A stretch of DNA of 64,000 bases from assembly GCA_943736015.1 (NCBI GenBank), contig OX031066.1, positions 24,102,127 to 24,166,126 of the forward strand. Reading direction: 5' to 3'. The stretch is from Tridacna crocea (lineage: Eukaryota > Mollusca > Bivalvia > Cardiida > Cardiidae). The notes beneath the pieces were generated by a model. The model had not been told where the DNA came from, did no database searches, and saw only the letters and a list, made by a program, of their open reading frames with translations. Positions 22,601-34,600 of the stretch are shown piece after piece (within the stretch, counting starts at the first letter, position 1; the number at the start of each line of letters is the position of its first letter). The position numbers and the translations under genes were made by a program.

Positions 22601-25600
22601 TACTAGACAACAAAGTTTTGACTGGTCTATGTTGAAATCATGAATTTACATGTGTATGACGGAATTTCAATCAAAGATTCTGAGTACTATGCTGCAATTG
22701 GTAGTGCTTTTTTGGGTCCTGTCTCTTGTAAAATATTAGGTTAATCCTTTCCCAAATGACAAATTTTAGACTGTCTCAAACTCAAAGTGTTTGCAGATGA
22801 CAATTTCGAATTTGATGAGAATGGCAGAAAGTTTTCCGATAGGGTAGAAAACACTGTGGGAAAATGGGAAATTGCTCGTAATGAGCAATTTCTCCTTTTC
22901 CCACAGTGTTTTCTAATGACTTGTACTGCAGACAAGTAAAAACCAGGGCTTGTTTGGGAAAGAGTTAAGTAAAGTAGTTCCAATATAAGACCTACTTATC
23001 ATTGCAATCTGGTCCACATGGCTTGCAAAAGCAGCTCCAGTTGTCTGAAGCCCTCTTAGCTTTTAGACTTTTCAGTGGAATATCAAATTTTGATTTTAAA
23101 ACAGCACTGTTGTAGAGAACATTAAATCATGTCATCTGTCCTTTCTTATTGTAGCTTTTTGGGTAGATCTTTTTATACACTCACTCTTCACTTTAGTTAT
23201 TGGGTATGTCTTTTCATCCTTGGATACCCCTGGGACAATTAATTGAATTTCCCTTGCTTTACCGCTGGCCGAATGCTGGCTTTTCATTGGTTCCATCATC
23301 ATTTTGTGATGGGCGAGTGGACTGTACGCTATGACGTTCGGTATCGATTTTCAGCGGCTGATTCAAAGTTTTATTAGTCAATTGTTCCGGGGTCGATGTA
23401 GCGTAGCAAATAGGGAGACCCCGGGGTATCCTAGGATGATGTCTTTTATGCATTGCATCACTTGAATTCTTCACCCAACCAGAAAATTACATGCTCCTCT
23501 CCAATTTGACAGTAATTACAGAAAACAAAAAAGATGTGGCTCAAGTAGGATTTATCACATAAAAGAGGAGGAAAAATGAAGTAATATTTTCATGAGATGA
23601 AGTGAACATCATTGATAACATTTTCACAATCTTTCACCGAAATAAAACAATTTTCTTTTTATGTATTAATTGTTACCGCTTTTGGGACTTGCATCAAAAT
23701 CCAATACAGTTTACCCCCAAACTTATCACAATATTACTCAAAGCATGAGAAATGTAGGGTAAATTGTATTATTCTTCAAAGAAATTTCTTGTGATCTGAT
23801 TAGATAAAATGCCCAGAACATATATAATGTACACTGGCAAAACCAACCTAAAAGCAGTTTCCCTTTAGAGAGCCCCGTATACATGACTACACTATCAAAA
23901 CAACATGGTGGCATGGTTCAAGATTTGCATCAAGATTATGTGCCAAGCTGCACGTTTTAGCATGTATTACCAAGGTTTCAGTGACATCAGTTCCCATTGA
24001 TGTCAGTTTTCATTGAATTGGGGCACTCAGACAGGAAATTCTACTTGTCAGTACACCCATTTTTTTAATAAAAAAAAAACAGGTAAGATTTGCTTTACAA
24101 ACCCTGGAATGGTAAAACTTTGCAGTGTAATAAATTTATTGTGTTGTCAGGTGCCAGGGGACTTGAAAACTTGGGCTGTGCTGAATCATGTCCACCATGG
24201 CCGAAGGTTCCCTGCCACCATTCGGCAAGGTGGGTGAGGGGGGTGGGGGGGGGAACATGATTCACTTCAGCCATGAACAAGTTTCCAAGTCTCCTGCCAC
24301 CTCACCATACATCTAATAATGTCATATATCCATCGGGTTGAATGGCATGCGCTGTTAACCTTGGTAGCTAGTGCGCAAAAACTATTGTTTCCGCATTCAA
24401 TTGTACAGTTAGAACATAAAATCAGTATTTTTCACTTGCTATAATCATGATGTATTATAACAATCCCCAGTAAACTACTGAAAGTATTAAATAAACTATT
24501 TTCTGCTTATTTGTAGAAGACACTGGTATTAGTACTCATGAAGACCTGGAAGAAGAAGGGGAAGGAGAGGGTGATGGAGAAGAAATACTCACTCAAACTT
24601 CAAAAGAAAAACTTAGTGAATCAGAGGAGAAGAAAGATGCAGAAAAGAAAAGTCCAAAGAAAAAGAAAAAAAAGAAAAAGTATGTATTCTTTGGTTTTTT
24701 TTTTTCATTATTTTGAACACTTGTTTTGGCAGTTTTGTGAGATATGCTACAAAATCACTTTGAATATTCGCACATGGTAAATTCTGGTGGAAATAATTTA
24801 AAGAAGAAAAAAGAAAATGTCAGAAGCATAAGTCATTTGGCTTAACTCTTGACCTCGTAACAAATTCTAGACTGGTTCAAACTGAGGACAGGGTTTGTAT
24901 TCACCAACCATTTTTTAGAACAGTCTATGTCTTATTCTCCAATTCTCCAGAATTTTCTACATTTAAAAGTAACTCAACTTCTGATTGGCTAAACCAAATG
25001 GTTTAGCCAATCAGAAGTTGTATTACTTCAAATGTAGAAAATTTTGTGGTATAAGACAGAGAATATCTGAAGAAATGTTGGCGAATACGGACCCAGATGT
25101 TCACCCTTTGAACAGAATGACATTTTGAATGATGAAAAGTGACTTGAATTCTGGAAACCCAAATTACACATTTTGTTTATCTCATCATTACAGATTAAAA
25201 TATTTTTATATTCTTATCATTCTAGCAATGATTCAAAGATCTTTTATGACAATGTTTCACATGTGAATACATTAGCCTTTAATCTAATGGTAGTGTTTGA
25301 TGCAAATGGGCTGTTGTATAGGCATTATCTCCTCTGTCTCGGACAAAAACGAGTAAAATTGGAGAAAGTGGATCTTTCTTTTTATTAATCCTTTACCAAA
25401 CAATTCCTGGTTTTTTTTTTTCTGTTTCAGAGGAAGAGGCCATCTGAAAATATTGTGGGAAAAGGAGAAAATGCTGATATCCAGCATTTTCTGCTTTTCC
25501 CACTATGTTTTCTACCCTTCCAAGATCAAATGTCAATTTTTTAGTCACATTTATTTTGTCACCTGCGAATGCTTTCAGTTTGGACTTGATCTAGTACAAA

Positions 25601-28600
25601 ATTTTGTCATTTTGAAAAGGTTAAATCTTTGAAGTTAACCCTTTACCAAACAATCCCTGGTTTTTACGACTCCTGAAAAAGAAGCCTTTTGAAAACATTG
25701 TTGGAAAAGGAGAAAATGCTGGTAACCAGCATTTTCTCCTGTTCCAAGAATGTTTTCTATCCAGCTGGAAACAAAGTGTAAGTTTTGGCTTATGTTTATT
25801 GTGTCGTCTGCAAGTGCTTTCAATTTGGACCAGTCTAAAATTTTGTCATTTGGGAAAGGCTTAAATCTTCGAAGCAAACTGAATTGAGAAGTTGGAGACC
25901 TCAAAAACATCCAGCTGCTCCAAACATGAAAACAAAATGTACAGCAGTAAGTAATATAACAATCATGACAGCATGTATTTAAAAAGGCATGGTTCAAAGA
26001 TTTCAGTGACTGAATGTTATTTAAGATTGTTTTGCTGTTGGACAAGTAAGCTGCAATGGTGGCAGAGTGTACATTTTTAATTTACTCGTCCATGGACAAG
26101 TAGATTTTTCTAAAATTTCTACACCCATTTCATGGATTTTAGAAATAAAACAATTTGTGTTGTGGCACACCTTCCAACTTTTTTTTTTGGAGATCAGGTC
26201 AACCCTCTTAGGCATATTAGAAAAGTTGCATGTGTGGATAATGTTGACTTAGACTGGACTGATGTATCTCTTTACCGCACAGTCCCGACTTTAAATGACC
26301 CTTTGAAAGAAAGACTCTGAAAAAAATGTAGGAAAAGGAGAAAATTTTGGAAACCAGCATTTTCTCCTTTTTCCACAATTTTTTCTCTCCTCTTAGATTC
26401 AAATTTCAAATTTTCAGCCACTTTTATTTTGTCATCAGCAAATGCTTTCAATTTGTATCAGTCTAAAAATTGTTGTTTGGTAAAGAGTTAAATGTACTGT
26501 GTAAGTTTGCTTTAACTTTTTATGAATCAACCCAAGTTTCAACGCTGCAATATCAGTTTGATATATTGCCTGAAAAATCGTGTTCTAAGGTTTAAGTTGT
26601 GCGATCCAGATAGTACTAACTTATTTATGGCTTTCAAAATATGACAGCTTTCTGGTGTGGAAAGTTGACATAAGATAACCGGCTTGAAACTCAATTTACC
26701 TACTGAGATTATGCTCATTGATTTGTGGACTGAAATTTCAATAACCCTATCAAAATAGATGGTAAACAGACATGGTTAAACAAGAAGTTCAACCATTTTT
26801 CATAGCCAAGATTTTTTTAAACTATAATTATGTGCATGTACAATTAGTTTGTGTGTTATACACAATATATAGATAGGGCAATAGCATTTTCTCCTTTTCC
26901 AACAACGTTTTCCATGAAAGACAAGTAGCAACATTGACTTTGTCGCCTGCAAATGCTTTGAATTTGGAAAATGCTAAGATTTTGTCATTTCGTAAAGATT
27001 TAAAGTTTAATTGTAATTTTCTTTCTTTCTGAAGGCAGTGCAGGAAATTTTGTTTACCCTCAGCCTTTTCTTAAATATTGATGTCAAGTTTTTACCCATT
27101 TCCACACAATCCCTACTTTTGATGACCCTAAAAAAGAAGCCTTAAGAAAACATTGTGGGAAAAGGGGAAAATGCTGGTAACCAGCATTTTCTCCTTTTCC
27201 CCCAATGTTTTCTATCCTTTACAAAAGAAATTTCCAATTTTCAGTCACGTTTATTTTGCCATCTGTAAATGCTATTGATTTGGACAAGCCTAAAATATTG
27301 TCGTTTGGTAATGAGTTAACAACCCTTAGGAAGAGGACTTTCCTAAACATGGAAGCACAAGGAAGAATAATTACTAAAATCAGCAGTTTCATTGCATTTA
27401 AAGACACTCTTTAGTCATTCAGTTGATGACAGACTCTATAGATCTGGGATCTATCAAAGTGTAGAATACAAAGCTTTTATGTCACTAAATGCATTTAAAG
27501 AGTTAAAAAGAGCACTATAAGTTATTGCATTTCTAATCATCTATGTTATTATCGACATATGAAGCCTTTCGAAAAACATAGGCCTAGTTATTCAATGATC
27601 CATTCTGACACATGGTAGCCACTTAATCCATGTTCTTGACATATTGCAATATAATTATTGAAAATTGTCTGCTTATTATATTAAAAACGGATAAATGTTT
27701 TCATTTTAGTTGTCAAGCAGTTTACTCTTTACCAAGCTACAGAATTTTGGACTTTACGAAATTGAAAGCATTTGCAGACGACAAATTAAATGAAGCTGAA
27801 TTGATGATTTCTGTCTTTGATAGGGTAGAAAACATTGCAGGACAAGGAGAAAGTCCTGGTTACCAGTTTTCATAATTTTGTCTATAATTTTCTTGTGTGG
27901 TAGAGAGTCAACCCATACTATGCAGTCAAGACTTTTTATGACACTGAGAAAGAAGCCTCTCAAAGACATTGTTGGAAAAGGAGAAAATGCATTTTCTCCT
28001 TTCCCCATGATGTTTTACCATCCTTCCAAAACAATCTGAATTTTTCGGTTGCATTTATTTTGTATTCTGAAGATGCTTTGAATTTGGATGAGTCTAAACT
28101 TAAGTTGTTTGGAAAAGAGCTAAAAATAACTTTAACCCATTACCACACAATACCTACTTTTGACGCCCCCGAGATAGAAGCTTTAAGAAAACATTGTGGA
28201 AAAAGGAGAAAATGCTGATAACCAGCATTTTCTCCTTTTCCCCCAATGTTTTTATCCTTTACAAAACAAATTTCAAATTTTCAATCACTTTTATTTTGTC
28301 GTCTGCAAATGCTTTCGATTTGGAGAAGCCCAAGATTTTGTCGTTTGGTAACGGGTTAAAGTTGATCTTCACTGTCTATAGAAGCGCCTGAAGTTTTATC
28401 AAGAGGGCTAATGTCTTCGGAGCAGATTTTCATTATTATAGACCCATGCAAGCTCACAATTTCAGTGTAGTGCAAGTACACAGTTACACATAGTTTCACT
28501 GTAGTGCAAGCACACAATGAAACTGTTCTGTGTTGTATGAGATGAGAATGTCCAAAATTAATGTAATTTCTTGTTATGTTAGATTGGTTATAAATAAGTC

Positions 28601-31600
28601 TTGAATGGAAAGAGTGGAGTTTTATGCTATCTTTACTTACATACACTTCCAAGTCTTTGGGAAAAGCAATCATGATTTTATTTTTAAATTTGTATAAAGT
28701 TGATCATGGTGAATTCTATGAATTCATTAAAAGCCTTTTCTGTTGAAAACGTTGGCAAGTCTTTTGAAGGTTTTGTGACAACTCAAGCTTATTTGAAAGA
28801 GTTTTAAACATGAATGAATTATAATCTTTTCTCCAGATGTGTGTGGTGTAGGTAAACACGAGCTTGAACAAATTCATACAATTCTGTGTATGTATTCCAT
28901 TGTTAAGAGCTAAGCGTGTAAATAAATGAACAGGGCAATATGTATATTCAATATTTGTGATTGATTTTAGCCACTACAATATTTTTAAAGAGCTATACAA
29001 AAGGGGTATTGAACTGTAACATGTACTGACATTCTAGTGCAGAGCTGTCCTACGCTCATGAATTCCTCTACTGAAAAATGTAGGCTTTCCACATAAATAA
29101 AAAAAACATTCAATTATAGCTTTCAGTCTTGAGCGAGTCAATTGTTTAACTCTTTACCAAACAACAAAATTTTACACTGGTCCAAATTCAAAGCATTTGC
29201 AAACAACAAAATTAACATGGTTAAAAAATTGAAATTTGTTTCCAGCAGGGTAGAAAACGTTGTGGGAAAAGGAGAAAATGCTGGTTACCAGCATTTTCTC
29301 CTTTTCCCACAATGTTTTCAAAAGGATTCTTGCACAGAGTCGTTAAAAGTCGGGATTGTGTGGTAATGAGTTAAAAGCAGTTGGTAAACTGCAAGTATTG
29401 GCCTGAATAAAAGTTAAAGTTTTCTGTTTTTTGTTACAAAAAATTATGACATGTCATGTCGTTTCCATTTTGAAAATTGGAACTGTTATATCTTAACTCT
29501 TTACCAAATGACGGAATTGAAGACTACTTCAGATCAAAAGTATGTGCAGAAAACAAAATAAATGAGGCCTAAAAAGTAAATTACATATTAGGAAGGGTAG
29601 AAAATATTGTGGGAAAAGGAGAAAATGCTGGATGCCAGCAGTTTCTCCTTTTCCTACCATACTTTCAGATGCTTTCTTTCTCATGGTTGTTAAAAGCTTT
29701 GATTGTGTGGTAAAGGATTAACTGTGAGAAAGAGTGAATTTATTCTTTACCTAACTCAATCATGAATTACATTACCTTGGACTTACCTCTTCATATGAAA
29801 GATATTTAAAAAAAAAAATGGTATTAGAAAGCAATGAGGCTTGCAGAACTTGGTGCACATTCCATTGTACACTTTTTTAATCTAAGGTGAAAAAATGACT
29901 TCTTCTCACTGAATTTGATATTCTGTGAGGGGATAGAGTGGCATGGTTTTCTACAAATAAATATCAGACTGTAGAAGAAATTATAGGTTTATGAACTGGG
30001 AATGACCTTAGGAGTGACTTTACATTGCAATACTAATTTTTGACGACATGAGAAAGAAAGCTTTTGAAAACATTGTGGGAAAAGAAGAAAATGCAGGTAG
30101 CCAGCATTTTCTCCTTTTCACACAATGTTTTCTAAACTTTCATAGACAAATCTCATAATTTTTCCACATTTATTATTTTATCTGCAAGTTACTGCTTTCA
30201 GTTTGGATAAGCCTTAAAAATTGTTGTGTGATAAAGTGTTAAATATATATAATAGTTTCAACTTTCTTTAACTTCAAAGTCACTCTTCATTTTATACCAG
30301 TGGCACAACCAAAGAAGAAATGAAATGGACAGTCCCAATAAGTAGTAAATGTTTTGCGAAATGGCAACTTTTTCGATTTCCGCTTTTCAGTTCGCATAAT
30401 TTAATTACCACAAGTATACAAATAAATAAGGAATCCCTTGAGTTCACAAACACTTCCGTATGCAAATGTTGATAATCTATGATTCACAAAAATTTCTCCA
30501 CACATATATAGCCGCATATACAGTGACTGAAAGAGAGGGTTGGTCTGAGAATAGTTACAAAATTAGAGCTTATGTTCTACGGAGTCTCATCTTGGTCTAC
30601 ACCATATGCATAAGTGAATAATATATCAAAATTTAATGCTTAAAGGGTTTAAGTAACTGATGAAGTTACCCTATAACTCTTTCATTACCGAATAAAAAAA
30701 GTTGCATTTTCTTAACCCATTACCACACAATCCCTACTTTTGACACCCCTGAGAAAGAAGCTTTTAGAAAACATTGTGGGAAATTGAGAAAATGCTGATA
30801 ACCAGCATTTTCTCCTTTTCCACAATGTTTTCTACTCTTCACAAAACAAATTTCAATTTTTGGGTCACTTTTATTTTGTCGTCTGTAAATGTTTTTGATT
30901 TGGACAAGCCTAAGATATTGTCATTTGGTAATGAGTTAAAGTTTACAAGTTGGCTGCAAGATCAGAGACAGTTTGGTAATAATCTAGAACACTGCAGTGG
31001 ACAATGTAGATCAGAGATCAGACTGCTCTCTGTGCAGTTTGAGCTTGATCTACACTGTCCATAAAAAAGCTCCATGGTATCATCTATGGTGTGGAAAGAC
31101 TTAACAGCCAGGGAAAATGATTCCATATTAATAATTAACTCATTACCGGACGACAATATTTAAGACTTGTCCAAATTGAAAGCATTTGCAGACGACAAAA
31201 TAAAAGTGAGTGAAAATTTGAAATTTTTTTTGTAAAGGGTAGAAAACATTGTAGGAAAAGGAGAAAATGCTGGTAACCAGCATTTTCTCCTTTTCCCACA
31301 ATGTTTTCTAATGGCTTCTTTCTCAGGGGCATCAAAAGTAGGGATTGTGTGGTAATGGGTTAAGAATTCAAGAATGTGGTGGGTAGCATGTTTAAACATT
31401 CATTAGGCAGTGCAAAGTTTACATCCCACTGCATAATTTGTGCATAATTTGTAGACTGTTGAAAAAGTATATGAAAACATGTTTTATTCTTGTTCAAACC
31501 TATCATATTTGTTACCTGAAGCAATCTTACAGTTTTATAAACATTTCTGTTTCAGATGGCTGTACATATGTCTACTGAACTGTAAATATGATGTCGGTGA

Positions 31601-34600
31601 GTAGCATAACTACATGTATTAAATATCAATAAATGTTTTTTTATCCAGAAAGATTCAAATTCTGCTCTAAGTTTTTAAGGCCAATTCGATAAAAATAAGC
31701 CATAAATGTTATAATGTTGATTAAGGTTAACCACCACACTCATTCTGTGTAGTTTTATTCTGCACAGCATTAATTTTGTATGCCACCAAGAAAAAATGAA
31801 AGGGCATAGTATGTAGTTTTTATTTGGTCTGTCAGTCACATTTTTGTGTCTTGGCCGTAACTTTTCTTTCTGTCACTTAATTTCAAAATTAATGTTAACC
31901 ACAACAATACACAAGAATTATGTCCATAGGTCAAGTGTCAAGATCACAATGGCTAAAAAAAAGGAGTCCAAAGAACAATTTTTTAACCGCATCAAACTTC
32001 ATTCTGGTGAAAGATTTACCCTTTTCTATTCTAATGATTATCAAGAATGGAACAATATGAGCAATATAGGAAAAGGTAGTTCTGGCAAACATTCTAAAAC
32101 TGTATCATCACTTGTGGTGTTATTCACTGTGCAGTCCCAGTAATTCACTGATAAGAATATAATAGAATTCTCTAAATGACAGCACACAATTATGTACTAC
32201 ATGTTAAATGTTTTGAATACTGTCCTACTTTTAACAAATCCTGAACAAGAAAGCTGTTGTAAACATTATGGGAAAAAGAGAAAATGCTGGTTACCCACAG
32301 TAAACTTACCCTTCCCTGAACAATTTTTAATCTTTGAGCCACATTTATTTTGTTGTCTGCAAATGCTGTCAATTTAGACTAATCTAAAATTTTACCGTTT
32401 GGTAAAGAGTCAAATTTTTTTCACAGTACGTAAAGTATCCAGAAAATTTGGGTTCAAAGAGGTTTCTGACGATGATGATTGGACATTGTACTGGACAGAC
32501 TACTCTGTTGCCTTGGAAAGAGTGATGGACATGAAAAAATATCAGGTAAAACTGCCCTTCAGCTGAATTTTCTGTTTACATGTGCAAAAGAATAAACATG
32601 TGTGAGAGTTGGATTACAGGAACAGCCATAACAACTATTCAGTATTCCAGAAAGTCAGCATTTCTGTGTTTCAGACACCAAAAGTGAAAAGCTTACACAA
32701 CAAAGTTAACCCTTTACCACATGATTCCAACTTTCAGCAACCTTGAGAAAGTAGCCTTTTGAAAACATTGTGAAAAAGGGAGATAATGCTGGTACAGAGC
32801 ATTTTCTCTTTTTCTCACTTTGTTTTATTTCCTTTTAAGGTCAAATTTCATCATGTGAGCTACTGTTAGCTTGTCGTCTGGAAATACTTTGAATTTGGAC
32901 AAGTTGAAAATGTTGTTTATTTGGTAAAAAAATATTACATTCCATCTCTCTCAATGCAAAACAGGACTAAAAAGTAACAGAAAGAAATTGATTCAGTTAA
33001 TGTGTCCTACAAAGTCTTCAAGTTTATAAGAACGGTATCATATGAAATCCACTTTCTAATACTGAATGATTTGTTCCTGGTTTACATTGTATCAATTAAA
33101 CCCTTTACTCCATAGATACTCATTTCTACGCTTTGCTTGTAGGAGCCTTCGGAAAACATTGTGGCAAAAGGTGAAATTGCTAGTAATGAGCAATTTCACC
33201 TTTTGCCACAATGTTTTCCACACTATCAAAAGGGTCAGTTAGAGATAGCATAGAAATGCCTTACTGGGTAAAGGATTAAAGCGCAACATTATTCTGTGTG
33301 ACATTGCCGTCATCTCATCTGTTATGACTATATGGCCTACAACATGTGAATAGGGGCATTCTGACATTTGCGTAAAGTGTTGTCTCTGATCAGCCTGCAC
33401 AGTCTGCTCAGGCTAATCTGAGACAGTACTTTAATACTACCGGTACATTAGATTTGAAGCGGCATCATTGGGGGGAACAATGTTTGACCCAAAAAATTCA
33501 AAGGTTAAATAGTATGAATTTAGTGCTATTTAGATAAAATGGACTGGTTCTTTCAGGATCAAAACTTACATAATGCATTTTAAAGCCTTCTTTGACCAAA
33601 GAACTTAATAAAGAAAAAACAATGTCTGATAATGTGGACTCAAGACCATTCTGATCAATGAGTCTCTTTGATGGAATCTTGTCATGTTAATTCTAATGCT
33701 GTTTATGTCAAAAGCCTGAATGGTACTGTTTACAGGGACTACTGTGTGATTGTGTGTTGATGGATGCATTTTTGATGCTGTTTCCATCACAAAATGAATA
33801 ATAGATGAGGGTCCTAGATTACTTCTTTCTCATTCTAGAAATCTTTAGACTTGTCCAATCACAGAGCATTTACAGATGAAAAATAGAATGTTGCTGACAT
33901 GATAGGGTTGATGTCTGAAATGGGACATTACATTTAGTGGGAAGGAGAAAGTGCTGCTTACCAGCATTTTCTACTTTTCATATGGCTTTCCCAAAAGGCC
34001 TCTTCTGAGGGTTATATCAAAATATTTGAATGTGCGAAAAGGGTTAAGCCTTTACCAGATGACAAAATTCAAGCCTTGTCCAAATCGAATGCATTGGCAG
34101 ATGACAATTTCAGTGTATTGCTGCAATTTGTGCAATTGGTGTAATTTTTCTTTGATAGGGTAGAAAACATTGTGAGAAAAGGAGAAAATGCTGTTTACCA
34201 GCATTTTCTTCTTTTCCTACAATGTTTTCAAAAGGCCTCTCCATAAGGATTATTAAAAGTCGGCAATGTGTTATAGATGGTTAAACAAGTGAAGGAACTG
34301 CATTTAAAGACCTGTTTATTTCAGTCTTGTTTGAGTTACTATCTTCCCTTATACCTATATGGATTTCAATATTATTCAAGGCTGTTGACAATTTTTTATT
34401 TCAGAAAATCAACCATTTCCCGGGTATGAGTGAAATATGCCGTAAAGATTTACTGGCACGTAACATGAACAGAATGCTCAAAATGTTCCCTAAAGAATAT
34501 AGTGTCTTCCCTAAAACATGGTGCCTTCCTGCGGAGTAAGTATTGTGTAGCATAATTCAGCCTTGATCCGGGAAAATGGAGTCTTGATGTATCTCTATAA

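Noticed and set aside
23259-23474. 71-codon minus-strand frame
   Set aside because: Low-complexity, no recognised domain and no flanking exons.
31844-32143. 99-codon frame containing [20 protein letters not shown]
   Set aside because: Looks superficially protein-like but lacks splice signals fitting the TTLL phases and has no recognisable domain.
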